The notes under the pieces are model-generated. The model saw only the letters and a program-made list of their open reading frames with translations. It ran no database searches and was not told the DNA's origin. Below are positions 23,901 to 44,992 of a stretch of 64,000 bases of DNA, piece by piece. This DNA is from Sycobia sp. Sy_11 (lineage: Eukaryota > Arthropoda > Insecta > Hymenoptera > Epichrysomallidae). The translations under genes and the position numbers were made by a program. Numbering within the stretch: the first letter of the stretch is position 1; every line of letters starts with the position of its first letter. The stretch lies in NCBI GenBank assembly GCA_018907035.1, contig JACCIC010000002.1, positions 8,259,501 to 8,323,500 on the forward strand, in the 5' to 3' direction.

Positions 23901-25378
23901 GTCCAGGGATCCCAGTCCGCCCCTGCCATTCTGGGACAAGATGCGCTTAATGCTACACGGCCGACTGACGGTGTGCGTGAAGCAGCTGACGGTCCTGCTG
24001 CACGCCTCCCTCGACCCGTACAACACGACCGAGGAGATGGAACTGACCTGGTCGGGCCTCGAGCTCGACTGGACCCCGGGCAAGATCATCGTCAAGGGCG
24101 AGCTCGACGTCTACGTGCGGACCGCGAGCAAGTACGACGACTGCCGGCTCCTCCATCTGCCCAACGTCCGGCTCAGTATCAAGCTCGCCTGGGTCTGCCT
24201 CGGCGATCCCCGCGATCACCACGCGGCGATACCCTGCGCGCCCGACAAGCTGCCCGAGTACACCATCAATCAGCAACACGATTCGTTTCGCGCCTTTCGC
24301 TCGCAGGTGAGAGAAATGTTCGGAAATTCGCAGGGTCGTCTTGGGCATTTCGCGCGGACACTGCTCCTCGGTCTTTCAATTTTCACCGAGAAATGCCTTA
24401 CGCCACCCCCCCCCTCGATATTATCCCTTGATAATTATAAGGATCTCGAATGGATTAAATGTGGTCTCGGCGTTTGGGAAAATTCCCCACATTCATTAGA
24501 TAAGGGTGTAAACGAAAACTTTTAAACGGTAAAATAATACATTAGGGTTTCCAGTTGAAGAAAAAATAACACATCGTTTGGAGAAAAACAAAATGTGAAG
24601 TATGATCCATTTTATATGGACGACCTTATAACTACTTTTTTAAATCTGTTCAATTGCTCTCTGTTCTCTCAAAATCCACCGGATCACCTACAAAAATCAG
24701 AAAATATTAATCAAATGTTTATATAGATTCGAATAAGAACAAAGAAATCTAGCATTCATTCGCCAATCCAATTTAAGAAATATTTAATTTCTATACAAAA
24801 AGTATGCTATTCTGTATAGAAATGTTTAACGATTATTCGGCTCCTTGTGTAAATTATTGTTAAATATTTTTCTATACAGTGTTCTATTTTGAGTTGCGTT
24901 GCCAAAACTCCGAACAAAAACCAGAATTTTATCTCTGGGTAATGGCGCTCCTCGGTCAGAAATAAAATTAAAACATATTAATTACGAAGCGCTCTTCGAA
25001 TCAATACATTTAGATAGCTGGGCATTTATTTGCCAAAATATTAAAACTGCAGAATGTCACCGAGTCATTCCGTATTATAGGGAAATACATTTAATTATTT
25101 AATTACGGAGAAACCGTAGCACCTTTTCTCCGAAAGAAATTCTAATAAATATATTGATTTGGAGGCGCATCTTGAATGAACATATACAACTGTTTCGAAA
25201 TCAATTATTAATTATTAGATAAAGTATTGTTATTGGTGGTAAGATTTTTAAATAGAATGAGGCGCTCCTGGAATATTTAAAAACTGAAAACTTCAAAATA
25301 ATATAAAATTAAACGAAAAATTCATTGAATACAATAATCGATTTCGTGTAAACGATCTAAAAAAATTAACGAGTAAAT

Positions 25379-25409
<31 letters not shown>

Positions 25410-28400
25410 AAAAATTGCTCCAGACCGAGCGGGTGAGTTAATCGGATTAAAGGATTAATTCACGATGAAATAGACGAATTATTTATTACAACTATTATAC
25501 AAATGTTATTGTGACGTCAAAACTTAATTTTGGTGCCTAAATTAGAGAAAGTTAGCCCTTGATTCATCTCGTAGAATTATTATGATTATTTTTAGTTTTT
25601 TCTATCGTAACTGCTATAGAAACTTCGTACAAAACTTTGTTATATTGATTTCCTTTAAAATAAACCTAGGTATTTTTAATTAAATTTAAACTTATTAATT
25701 CAATGCTGTTACCCTGGGAATATTTAGTGGGTCGCATTCTTTCTTACATATACATTTTTCACGAGTTAAATATGTAAGATCCACTTGCCTTGCAGAACTT
25801 GAACGTCAGTCTGTCGCTGGAGACGAAACCAATCGGATCGCCGACGCTGTCGAGCGCCCCCACGGCCCTGCTCTACGGCAGCACGCTGCGCTGGTTCGAG
25901 AACCTGAAATTCATCCTCTCGGGCGCGACCCGGCCGACCCGCAAGGGTCCCCTCTTCAAGAACATCCGGCCGCGCAAGAAGCAGCTGAGCCGCCATTATC
26001 GCAAAATACGCCTGACCCTGGCCTTCCATCGTTTCCACGTCAGTTACTGGATGTCCTTCGGCATGCAGCGGGGCTTCGAGGTGACCGGCGGCCGGGTCGC
26101 CTGCAGCTCCGAGCACAATTTGGCCCTGCATCCCATCGACGACGGATTGATACACAGGCCACGTGCCGAGTGGTCGATCGTTTACATGACCTGCGAGCTC
26201 AACGACGCGGAGATCTGGCTGAAGAGCGCGTTGCAGGGGAAGAGCGCCTCACTGCCACCGCCCGTAGAAAAGTGCTACTGTCTGAGCGTTACCAGAGTTA
26301 GTTACGGCAGGTCAGATTTTAATATGGCTAATAAAAACTCTTAGATAGGACGTTAATTAATAAAGTTGTGTGAAATAAGGGGTGTAATTGCTTTTTTTTA
26401 CAATTACTTCAAAGGATTTTACATAACGTTATTAATTTAAAATATTGCAAATGTTTGTAAAAAAAAAGTTTTTGCAAATTAAACTGAGTCCTTATATGCA
26501 TCTATGTTGTCCAATCCGAGATCCTTTAATCTTCATCAGGTCAGATAGAAAGACATTTTTTAACTTATTCTAATGATTATATAATTTGAGTGGATAAATT
26601 TGATCGAGTGGACTTTTGAAAAAATACAATTTTTTATTTACTTCTTTTAATATTCATTCATTTTCGACCTATTAGAACTTAAAAATTGTATGTAACCTTT
26701 TTTTTTATAGTCAGTTAGCTAGCATACTTCATAATTTAAAAGTAATGTGAACTATAGTTATTATTAAATACCAAATGGGAAAACTTATAAACTTGAACAG
26801 AGAGGCTGTCGTCGCTGGTATAAGTGGTGATACGCCGATTCATCGATTGGTGGTGCACGACCTAAAGGGCGCTTGGACCAACACCAATCGCGACGTCGCC
26901 TTCGCCCTGTTCGACTCGTTCATCAAGACCCAGCAGCTGAAGAAGAATCTGTCGACGGCTGCGCTCAAGGGCTTTCATCGCGAGAGCAGCTCGACGCCCC
27001 ATAAAAATCGGACGAGGCCGATCGACGCGCAGAGCACACCGACCCAGACGACCCCCTCGTCCTCGACGAAGCCGCAGCAGGGCGAGGCGGCCAGTATGCT
27101 GCAGAGGCTGATTGCCGAGGCGGCGAACAAGCCCGTCGCGTTCAGCGACGACATGTCCGTGCAAACGAGGGGCCAACAACTTAGAGGATTGGCGGCTTGC
27201 AATCAGGACGACGTGCTGCATAAGAATTGGCTCAGTACGACGTCATTCTTTGAATTTGTTAATAAATTATTTTCCGGTTTTTGTTTTCTCAACGGCAGGG
27301 CAACGCAACCCCCGCCCCCCGGCTAACCTTGCACTACAAAAGAGACTGTATAAGTGAATACCTTTTTACGTCGTATAATTCAAATCTAGTTTGAATGCAC
27401 CTAAGACAGGTTTTAATGGTCACTGAATCTGAATCCGATGTTTTTGTTAATGGATCTCATCGCAATAGAATCCATATTTAGTGAATAAGGTAAAAACATA
27501 GTTAAACTACAATGATCATTGTTAACCAAATAAGTCAGGGTACTTGTAGATTAGGGATATCGTAGTGTGTCCTTAAGTTGACTCGCATTGTGACTTTTTG
27601 TTGTCCAAGCATTGCTAAATTTGGATTGAGCAATCATTAAAATCTACGTACATTGACTTAGTTTGGTTGGATAGTGTCTTAGGTTTGACCTTCATCTGAC
27701 CTTGATCGTCATGTAAGGGAGCAACGGGCAACGGACTCAGATTCAACGCCGTCAAAAAAAATAAGGTATACCTAAATATACCTAGTCCCTTTTCTATTGT
27801 AAGGTGGGCGTTACCATGGTTCTATATTATCGATCTTCAAATAAATTTAAAATGAAAAATTGTTCATTTTTTACAAAAATTAATAAACATAATCGTAGAG
27901 AAAAATAGTGGATAAATAATAATGTTAATTTTTAGTTGCCCTGGTAAACAGTCAAGTATTGCTGAAGGGTATCGAAACGCAAGGCTACGTAATTCTATCA
28001 GCCGCTAAGGCAGAAATTCTTCAAAGAGTTCATCGGCCAGTGTGGAAGGAGCGAACTTTGATGTCGAAAACTACGTGGGTCGGTTCTTTGGAATGCATGC
28101 AGTATTATGCCACTGTCAATGCTAATATCGATGACAATATTCACGACAATATTATGTGGTTGACACTGGACAATATTCAGGTAAAGTATTTTTCAAAATA
28201 ACATTGTAGATATCTGTTGTCCAAAGAAAAGCATTTTTTCTTAACTCGTAAAGTTGGCAAAATATTTTGATATTTAATTTCTATTACTATGGTTAATTCT
28301 AGCATACATTAACAATATAATAATTATTATCTTGTTTCATATATGACATTGATTTTAAAAATTGAGAATTTTTATTTATTTATTATTATATATATATATA

Positions 28401-30894
28401 TATTTTTTTTTTGAAGGAGAAAGATTCGAGAGTAATAGTCGGTCTTCCCGATGTGCCAGCTCTTGTCGGTTCGGGACAAAGCGTTGGCGGTATCATTAGT
28501 CAGACGGTCGGTGGCCGAGGTGGGCCCCAGCATCAATTGCAGCGCATTGTTTCCCGGTGTAAATGCGAGTTCTTTTACGTGGGTTACGGTCAAGCGCTGG
28601 ATGCCGGCACGCTGGACGAAGTGCCGCCTCCGCCCGGCGAGGAAATCAGTCCCTGGGAACGCAAGGATCTGTCGGCAGCGGATGCTTTTACCCTCATGCA
28701 TTACGATCTGGACGTATGCACGAATTCTCTGCAGTACGCCATGATTCTCGATATCGTTAATAATCTGTTGCTGTACGTTGAGCCTAGGAGAAAGGAGGCG
28801 TTAGGACGATTGCAACGCATGAGGTAATGCGTGAGCTAATTTGTGTATTTAACGATGATTGAATTATAAATGCAGCTATTACAATTGTCTGATTAGTTAT
28901 GAAATCGATATAAACTATCTAAATTTATTTTTAAAATTAAAAAATGTAAGTACAAATATTCGTTAAGGGGCTTTCCAAATCGTTGTTTACAGATCAAGCA
29001 AAAATACTCAATATACAAGCAATATTATTGCAATTTGTAGTCCATGGAATATCGACTGCTCTTATACCAACTGAGTAAAAAGTAATCTGTTTTAAATAAT
29101 TTTAGTTATTCATGTTCTCTATTTAGCTCTATTTGATATTATTGCAAACTTTAAAGTGTATTTAAACTTTTTTGTGGAATTAAGAACTTTTTTTAAATTG
29201 CACAACCAAAAAATGTAAATAAAATTTTAACAACATTCACTCATTTCCACGTAGCTTAAAGCATCTACACGAAACTTTGCAATAATGTAATATAGATATA
29301 AATAAAGAACGTGATTAATTAAAATTTGCACTTTTAACTCCAATCTACAGTTACTACTTCACATATATAAAAATCTAACGCAGTGGTACAGTACGAATTT
29401 ATTTTAAAGACTAAGATAGTTTACGATTTGTTTCTGCAAAGTATAAAATATCGTTACATATTCACTGCAATTTTTTTTACAAATTATAATAACGATTTTA
29501 TATCGTGCGCATGCATACAAACTATCCATTTTACATAATTTATAAAACAAAATATTTACAAATAGATTTCAGCTGCAGCTGCACTCCGAAGAGGATCAAA
29601 AGCGCCCGATACAGGAGCGTCAGAACATTGTTCGTGGCCTCGTAGCGAAATTACGAAGACTCGAGAAAGAGACGTACCTCGTGCAGAAAGCTCTTGCCGA
29701 GGAATCCAGCGCGGAACTGATCGCGGAGATCGAGCGCTTGCAAACGCGCGTTTTCGAGTGCAAGGAAAAACTGAGCGCCAAAGCCGAGGAGCTGGACGTG
29801 ATGCTGAGCTGTTACAAGGAGACTACCGCCCCGGCGGCGGCCTCGACGACCCTCAAGGACAAGCCGGCCGCGGTGGCCAGAGCCGCGGAGATCTGCTTCA
29901 AGCACGCACAGTGGAGACTGACGGATCCCGACGGTCAGCTCGGCATCGCCGATCTCATTCTCACCAATTTCCTGTACACGAAGACCAGCAAGACCGACGA
30001 CTCGGTGGAGCATCTGCTCGAGCTCGGTTACGTGAGAATGAAGAATCTACTGCCGAATCAGATTTATACCGACGTGCTCACGCCTACGGAGCTGCAAAAC
30101 AATATGCCAGTGGACAGGCAGAGGGCCCTCAGAGTGTTCTGTAGGGAGAAGGCCCCGGTTGCTGGGATATCTGTGAAGGAACATTTTGAAATCAACGTTG
30201 TTCCCCTGACCATTGGTAAATAATAGCGCTTTTCAACATATTTATTACAAGTGCGTCGATGTCTACAATTCTCATATTAATATTATCTATAAATTATGTT
30301 TCAGGATTGACGAAAAAATTTTTCAACACAATGCTGAAATTTTGTTTTCCTGAACGAGATCCAGAAGGTACAGAAGAACAGCCTGCTCCTCAAAGAGATT
30401 CATCTTTCTATGTACCTATAGAAAGGAGAGAAGATGTAGAAAAAATGAAAGAGAGAGCTGATAAAAATAAATTATTTATTTATATAAAAATACCGGAAGT
30501 ACCTGTACGAGTATCTTATAAGGTATATATTTAGAAAGTTTCTAAATTTTAGCGTAATTAATAATAGTTAATTTTTTAAAACGCTCTTAATTTATTATTT
30601 TAATAACAGGGTAACAAAGAGAAAAATTTAGAAGATGTAAGAGATTTTGCTCTTATTATACCTACCTTAGAATATCACAATGTAACATGGACATGGCTTG
30701 ATCTATTGTTAGCTATGAAAAGTGACTCAAGGCGTGTAATTCTTAGCCAAGCAATTAAACAGAAATTACAAATCAAACCAAGAGGTCTACAAGAGGAAGT
30801 TACTCCTCAAGAAGAAGACAAAGCACGACTTTTGCTTGGCGCTAGACATCTGCCTGGTGACGCAAGAAAAAAAGGCGTTTTTAAATTTAAATAA
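17977..30894 (+). CDS. hob: Bridge-like lipid transfer protein family member 2 (hobbit / KIAA0100), about 2083 aa
   Basis: Twenty exons join in phase: 17977-18035, 18114-18240, 18311-18502, 18566-18817, 18912-19070, 19161-19373, 19458-19725, 19899-20121, 20200-20318, 20390-20704, 20938-21371, 22051-22709, 23829-24306, 25796-26310, 26801-27234, 27936-28180, 28417-28823, 29566-30215, 30305-30522, 30610-30894. The length is close to human KIAA0100 (about 2,235 aa). An N-terminal hydrophobic anchor (residues 1-20) precedes the beta-rich groove. Conserved landmarks are DDPFEVRLRDNYELLEDEY (exon 12), PFWDKMRL near residue 1040 (GFWDK domain), HRLVVHDLKGAW (exon 15), SKTTWVGSLECMQYYATV (exon 16), a coiled coil at about 1710-1775, and the tail LEYHNVTWTWLDLLLAMKSD. 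By family knowledge it tethers the ER to the plasma membrane, moves lipids in bulk, and is needed for regulated secretion in flies. Exons 12-18 are GC-rich with long introns, unlike the rest. Confidence 0.96.
25378..25406. repeat. (GA)n microsatellite in a BLTP2 intron
   Basis: About 13 GA units in the intron between exons 13 and 14. Confidence 0.9.
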
Positions 30895-31511
30895 AAATCA
30901 GGATATCTGGAATTACAAATTGATTTATTTGCTATCAATTTAAACAAATTCACTTTTGACAAAATTTACTAGTGTCTTACTCTTAAAAGTTCAACCGTTT
31001 TATGTAAATCTATTTCTGTATGACACGTGTGTAAATCCATGCATATTTACTAAAACTTATATATACTTAAAAAATTGTATTATATGTACACGAATTGTAG
31101 AAATGTAGATATAGAGGCTTAATCGGTATTATTTAAAAAGTATTGAATTTAATTGTACTAAATTCGATATTTTTTTACTATGCTATACAATTTTTATTTT
31201 AACACAGCTGGCTGTCTAATTATTATTTATTGATTATTATATAATAAAAAAAAATATTAAAAATAATGATACTTAATATTAGTTAGTTCTCCCAATGATG
31301 TTGACAATCACATTTATATAAATTAAATTGAAAAAACTTATACAAGGATTAAAAGTTTCATTTTTTTCAATAAATAGAAAAATAAATATTTCTAATGAAA
31401 CTTTTAAATTAAAGATCTAAAATAATTAACACTTGCACAGTACAATTGTGAAAAAAATAATTATTTCGAAAACTCTGTAACCTATACTTATTTTGTATAG
31501 AATTTTTATGG
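30895..31511. other. Shared tail-to-tail 3' region of BLTP2 and PHETA
   Basis: AT-rich, with several AATAAA-type strings (for example AATAAA overlapping the BLTP2 stop near 30,889). The two genes end only 617 bp apart on opposite strands, so their 3' UTRs may approach or overlap. Confidence 0.5.
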
Positions 31512-32270
31512 TCAAAGAATTATCAAAGGTGCTTCTGCATTTTTTTTAGCATGCCTCCACTCATTGAGATCTTCTAGGATTCTTCGACCATACATTTTAT
31601 GTAATTCTTTAAAAGATACTTTTGTTCTAGGTATATTTTCAGTTCGGCCAGGAGCAGATCTAACACTTTGAGACCTATGATGTGATTCTGGTCTGTTAAA
31701 TGGATTATGCCGTTGTCTTGGAGGTGGTTTTGGTAATTCTTCAGGTGGAGTAACTGTAGTTTCCTCTTCAACAGCATCTAATTGACGCTGTAATTCTGCC
31801 ACCATTAACTTCATATAATCATAACTTGAACATGCTAAAGCTTTCATCCATTGCTCCATTGACTCCTAAAATATTCATAGTGTATATTAAAAATGAATTA
31901 GGTTGCACATTTTCGATGGTTTAATGATAGTCAAACCATAAAAATAATAAATTAATAAATAGTATTAAACATCAACCTGTGATTCAGCTCCAAGAATATA
32001 ACTTCTATTGTTGGTTCCATGAAAAACAATTTTAAATCCAAATTGCTCTTCATCTTCTGCAAGCTCTATTGTACAGCCTTCAAGTACAATCATGCCAAGG
32101 GGCTCCTTATCTCCTCGACGATCAAAATAAAACAAAATATTTCCTTTAAGAACAAACCAACGCCTTTGATATCCACGATTGACTTCGCCACGTTTATTTA
32201 ACCAACCTTCACGATCAACGGGTGTGGCTGACGTTGCAAAGGCAATCATATTCTTTTCATTACACTTCAT
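31512..32270 (-). CDS. PHETA: Sesquipedalian / PHETA family PH-domain protein, 215 aa
   Basis: Two exons, 32270-31977 and 31865-31512, join between codons. The start MKCNEKNMIAFAT matches the family's conserved MKLNERSLAFYAT opening. The PH domain (about residues 17-110) contains GWLNKRGEVN, YQRRWFVLKGNILFYF and PLGMIVLEGCTIEL, then ESMEQWMKAL in its final helix. A short helix (YDYMKLMVAELQRQLD) and a Pro-rich linker (PKPPPRQRHNPF) follow. The C-terminal SFKELHKMYGRRI holds Phe183 and His187, the F&H motif through which these endosomal adaptors bind the inositol 5-phosphatase OCRL. Family role: receptor recycling from endosomes to the trans-Golgi and plasma membrane. It is divergent from CIR1, with about 1.4 kb between start codons. 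Whether it corresponds to vertebrate PHETA1 or PHETA2 cannot be said; insects usually have one copy. Confidence 0.95.
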
Positions 32271-33692
32271 TGTTGTACAATTCTTAACTTCTTACTGGTC
32301 TTACAAATCTACTTGAGTTAAATTGTTTGTTGACATGAGAATGAAATCTCTCGAACTGTATAGGTAATTAGTATACAAAAAAATTCAAGATCAATTGTAT
32401 GTCAAAACCATGGTAAAAACAAATGGAAACACCAACACATTATCAACGTAACAGCATGTTTCTCTCTTTTCTTTTCTTTTTTCACAATTTCTTACTTTGA
32501 AGATATTTTTATTTTAGCTTGTTTAAAAATAATGTAAACTCAACACTGCAATAAAACAACAAATAAAATAACTAACAATGTTTGCTTAATATAGGTTATA
32601 TTTTTAAATACTTGCATCTATTTATTCTACTAACTCTGTCTTATGCATTTATTCATTCAAAAACTATAATACTATATGGCACTATTCTTTTATTTTTATA
32701 AATCTTTTAGCATTATAATTAATAATAGCAAGGAATTTTTGTAAAATTCCATTTTTATATAACCTGGTACAACCAGAGATTTGAACACGTTACTTGATAA
32801 CTTCTCTAATTTATTTCACTTACGACTAACGACTTACTGCTACCAGCGGTTATGATATTCTTACGAATCAACAACTTGCACTCGCTTGCACTCATCGAAG
32901 CACTTATATTACCAATTGACAATGAACTTTTAATTACATCAGTTTCACCTAGTTTAACCCTTGTTTCATCATAGTTTTATCAGGTTGATGTTGAAGCTTA
33001 TGTAGAAGGTTTAGAGCAGGTTTATGAGAGCAACTTAGATTAGATCAGAGTTAGACCATGTTAGAGCTGGTTAGAGCTGATTAGAGTTTGTTTAGAGAAC
33101 AAGGTTAGAATAGGTTAGACCAAGTTAGACTTATAATGCGTATGCGCAGCAGAGCAGGTCGCAGGATGCATTCATCAGAATCGGAACTCGGAACTCATCA
33201 GAACCCAGACAGATCAAGAGTCAGGACCCATCGGACTCAGGCAGATGATTGTAGGTTGCAATTTTGCAAATTTGAACTTGCGGACGGTGGTCTGAGAACG
33301 CGACATGTCCGACAGTCCGACCAGCGAGCACTCGTATCGTATCCTTGTACAGCTGCAGATTGAATCATCTGGTTATCAGATAGCAGATAGGCTGTAGCGT
33401 GTTAGCTACATAGTTACTGATAGCAAAGGTTAGCATTAGCTGTCAGTTCGTATTGCAATTTTGTCGGATATAGGCAACAGGCACAGCACAGTTCACAGAT
33501 AAGCTCAGGTATATAGCCGGGTCATTGGAATAGGCCCACACCCACGTATTTTTACATCACCCATTAGCCTCATCAAATCTACAAATTTTTAGTTTGTTTT
33601 TTGGCCTCAATCACGAGCCTTCCATATTCCATACTCCATCTGAGTTCAACGTAAAAAGTATTAACTTTCGCTGAGATTAATCATCAATCAAG
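32271..33692. promoter_or_regulatory. Divergent intergenic region between PHETA and CIR1
   Basis: It holds the 5' ends of both genes. From 33,000 to 33,130 the text is a run of imperfect GGTTAGA-type words. From 33,130 to 33,560 the sequence is more G+C-rich and probably transcribed as CIR1 5' UTR. A 75-codon frame at 33136-33363 has no domain signal. Confidence 0.5.
33000..33132. repeat. Imperfect (GGTTAGA-N)n tandem tract
   Basis: About ten copies of TTAGA spaced 8-14 bp apart, often preceded by GG or GT (for example GTTAGAGCTGGTTAGAGCTG). The motif is near, but not equal to, the insect telomere unit TTAGG. Confidence 0.7.
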
Positions 33693-36600
33693 ATGGGTAA
33701 AGGCTTCAATAATTATATGTGCAAGAAATTCTTTCACCCAGCTTCCAGGGATAATTTAAAACGAGTAAGTAATATTAAATCCTTACATCTCGTAATTATT
33801 GAGTGTATTAACATATATATATACACATAGAGGGAGAGAGAGAGCACAATTTATAAATTTTTTTATTGAATCACTGCATTTTTTAATACATTTTACAGGT
33901 ATGGATGGCAGAACAACAAGCAGATGCGTATAAAAAGAAACAGGAAGAATTGCGCATGCAATATGAAAAAGAACAAGATCTTCATAACAACAAGTACGTA
34001 ATTCAGTTTTTTAAGTTTATGGAGACATTCAACTTTTATTTTTGATATATAATCTAATTATAAGACTCTAAAATAAAGTAAGTTTTAACAGTAATTTACG
34101 ATTTACATTATGTTTTTATTTTGTTTAAACTTAAAGTATATTTGCTAATAATTAATTAATTTCTATCATAGTTTCAAACTATTTTGAATCAATACTTATA
34201 TATAGAATTCTAAAATATACATGCAGTCAATGCAAAATATTTTTGACAAAAATACATCTTTCTTTATGTAATAAAAAATATTTGTATTAATTTTATTTTG
34301 AATAAGATAAGATCTATTAAATACTAATTAGCTTTATCACTTAATTAAAAAATTTTAAAGCATGGTTTATTGTTCAGAATTCTGTTTAATTTTATTTTAA
34401 ATTGATCTTGTTTTACTGTATTTTGCTTTGAAATTCGATTGAAAATTTTTTGATAAGTTTAATTATTTTTATATTATTTATCTAAATTTACAAATTTCAA
34501 GTTGAAAATAATATTGTTATTATTAATATGATAAAATTTTCAATTTATTATAAAGTAATTAAATTATTTAAAAACTTTAATAGTAATTTTCAACATTTTT
34601 AAATCTCATAGCTGTTCTAATTGTTAGTATGAAAACCATATAAAAGTTAAAATATTACATTGACTAATTTATATTAATAAAATTTATTATTTCAGAGCAT
34701 TATTAAGCAAAGAAAGCAAAGATAAACTTAGTGTTAATTTTATGTATGAGCCTCCTCCTGGTGCAAAAAAGGAAAGAGAAAAGGAAGATAATGAACCTGA
34801 ATATAAATTTGAATGGCAACGGAAATATAATGCGCCCAGAGAGAGTTATTGTAAAGGAGATAGCGAAATTAGAGATCAGCCTTTTGGTATTCAAGTTCGT
34901 AATGTTAGATGTATAAAATGTCATAAATGGGGACATATAAATACAGGTTAGATAATTTTTTTCTTAGTTATTAAAATTCATTAAGATTTCAATTCTGTTA
35001 TCAAATTACTTAATAAATCATTACTCTGATTATTTTAGATAAAGAATGTCCTTTATACAGTCAAGCTATGAGTGTTGTTCTGGCTAGTAATAATACTACA
35101 GATGTTCCTCCACCAGCACCTGATGCAATGACTCTAGTTCAGCAAATGAGAGAAGATGGTTTAGCATTAAAAAAGTAATTTTTTCAATTTCTAAAAATTT
35201 GTAATAAATAATTATATATTAAGTTTTATATATTATTAATTAATAATTTTTTCAGATCAGCTCTTAATGCTCAACAACATTTAAGTATACCACGACATCA
35301 ACATTTAATGGTATCTGAAGATGAAGAACAATCAGAATTTGCTTTTTTAAAGTCACTTTCTAAAAAAGAGAAGAAAAAATTGCTCAAGTATAAATAATAC
35401 ATTCATAATATTATTTTTCCCTTAAATAACATCTTGAATATTATCTTATTAACTGTTGTTTATTTTATAATTACAGAAAATTAGAAAAATTGGAGAAGAA
35501 AAAAGTATTAAAGAAAAAAAAATCCAAGAAAAGGAAAAATAATTATAAATCTAGCAAAGCTAGCAGTAGCAGCAGTAGCAGTGAAAGTAAGAAATAATGT
35601 TTTTGTTAATTTTATTCTTCAAACGATAAATTATAGTAATATTAAAAGTTAATAGTTTTTTTATATTGTAAACTCGTTTTTATATTTTATATTCTCTATT
35701 AAAACTAAATATGAATTGTCAGAACTGTCAGGCATGCATAAGTATGTTAAAAGTAATAATGTTTTACGTTCGCAAAACGGAAATATCCCACTATCTCATA
35801 TCTTCTGTATGTAAAATTTGAATAAACATGCCTATACATGCACGAAACGTGACAGGTATTTCTACTTGATGAAATGTTCTAAAATTTTGAATACTACTTA
35901 TTACACATCGTAGAAAGGCATCAGATACTTTTCTGAGCTTAACTTTTATTATTTGTCTGCTTTCGAGGACAAATGTGAATGGGTAATGGGCACTTTACTT
36001 CCCATCGGAAGTAAAGGTGTACAATCAACTTGAATTTATAAAAAGATGTATCAAGAATAAGATTTATTTAATTCTTTTTACCTATATAATTATAGTTTTT
36101 ATAATTTAGTATGATAGAAGGCTCAGTGTGCAAAAAGAGAGAAATTTCAATATTTATCTAGTATGAATTGGTTAGAACTGAATTGATTAAATATGAAAAA
36201 AATAGAACTATAATATATTTATTATAAATACATCTTGGTTTTCGAGGAATATGATATATCCGATATTTTATTATTTTTGATATTTTTCTAATTTATTAAT
36301 TTTTTTTATTTAAGTAAGCATTGTTTTTATGTCATGTATTTAAAACTACTGAGTGCTTTCCATGATTTTGAAAACTATTATTATTTATTTTATTGTTTTT
36401 GTTGTGAAAATTACGTTTTCAAATACTCTTTATAATAGGAAAGTGTTACTTTTTGATGAAATGAGCAAATTTTTCTAACAGTTTTTTTTGTTATAATGTG
36501 TAATTATTTTTTAATTAATTTTCTACTAGATTGAAAAATTAACTTCGAAATAAATTAATAAATTAATAAATTCGAATGAATATTATGTGTATTTTTGCAG

Positions 36601-36973
36601 AGTGTTACTTTCACATTGCTTGTATTTTTTATTTTTAATTTTACTCTTGCTCTTATGTCATTTAATAATAATATTTAGGTAAAGTAGTTTAACAAATAAA
36701 TTCAAATCATTTTTAGGTGACAGTGATAGTTCCGCAAGTTCAGAAGAAGAAAAAAAAAACAAAAGAATAAACGAAAAGCTTAAAATGAGTTCTAAATCAA
36801 GCAGTAATTATAAAAATAAAGATAAAATGGAAACTAAAGTTAAAGATGAAAAAGAAAACCATAAACATAAATCTCATTCAAGTTCCAGTCAGAATGAAAG
36901 CAGAAAAAGAAGATATGATAGAGTGAACAGTGACCAAGAGAGATATTATAGAAGTGAAAAACGACGGAAATAA
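33693..36973 (+). CDS. CIR1: Corepressor interacting with RBPJ 1 (CIR1), 350 aa
   Basis: Seven exons join in phase: 33693-33764, 33899-33993, 34696-34946, 35039-35174, 35256-35387, 35477-35586, 36717-36973. The N-terminal CIR domain reads [18 protein letters not shown], then [18 protein letters not shown]. Next come [28 protein letters not shown] and [20 protein letters not shown]. Cys128, Cys131, His136 and Cys143 form a CX2CX4HX6C zinc knuckle. The later half contains [20 protein letters not shown] and then a Lys/Ser-rich tail with SR/SE repeats, as in human CIR1 (450 aa; the tail is shorter here). Family role: nuclear protein that links the Notch-pathway factor RBPJ/Su(H) to the SIN3-HDAC complex and also associates with splicing factors. 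Reading through the exon 6 donor gives a stop after three codons, so a short isoform is possible. Confidence 0.95.

Positions 36974-44992
<8,019 letters not shown>

Noticed and set aside
23895..24431. Overlapping frames on both strands
   Set aside because: Composition shadows of GC-rich BLTP2 exon 13.
26862..27357. Minus-strand 119-codon frame and extra plus frames
   Set aside because: Shadows of BLTP2 exon 15; no domain signal.
33000..33132. Interstitial telomere array
   Set aside because: Words are TTAGA rather than TTAGG and spacing is irregular; kept only as an open question.
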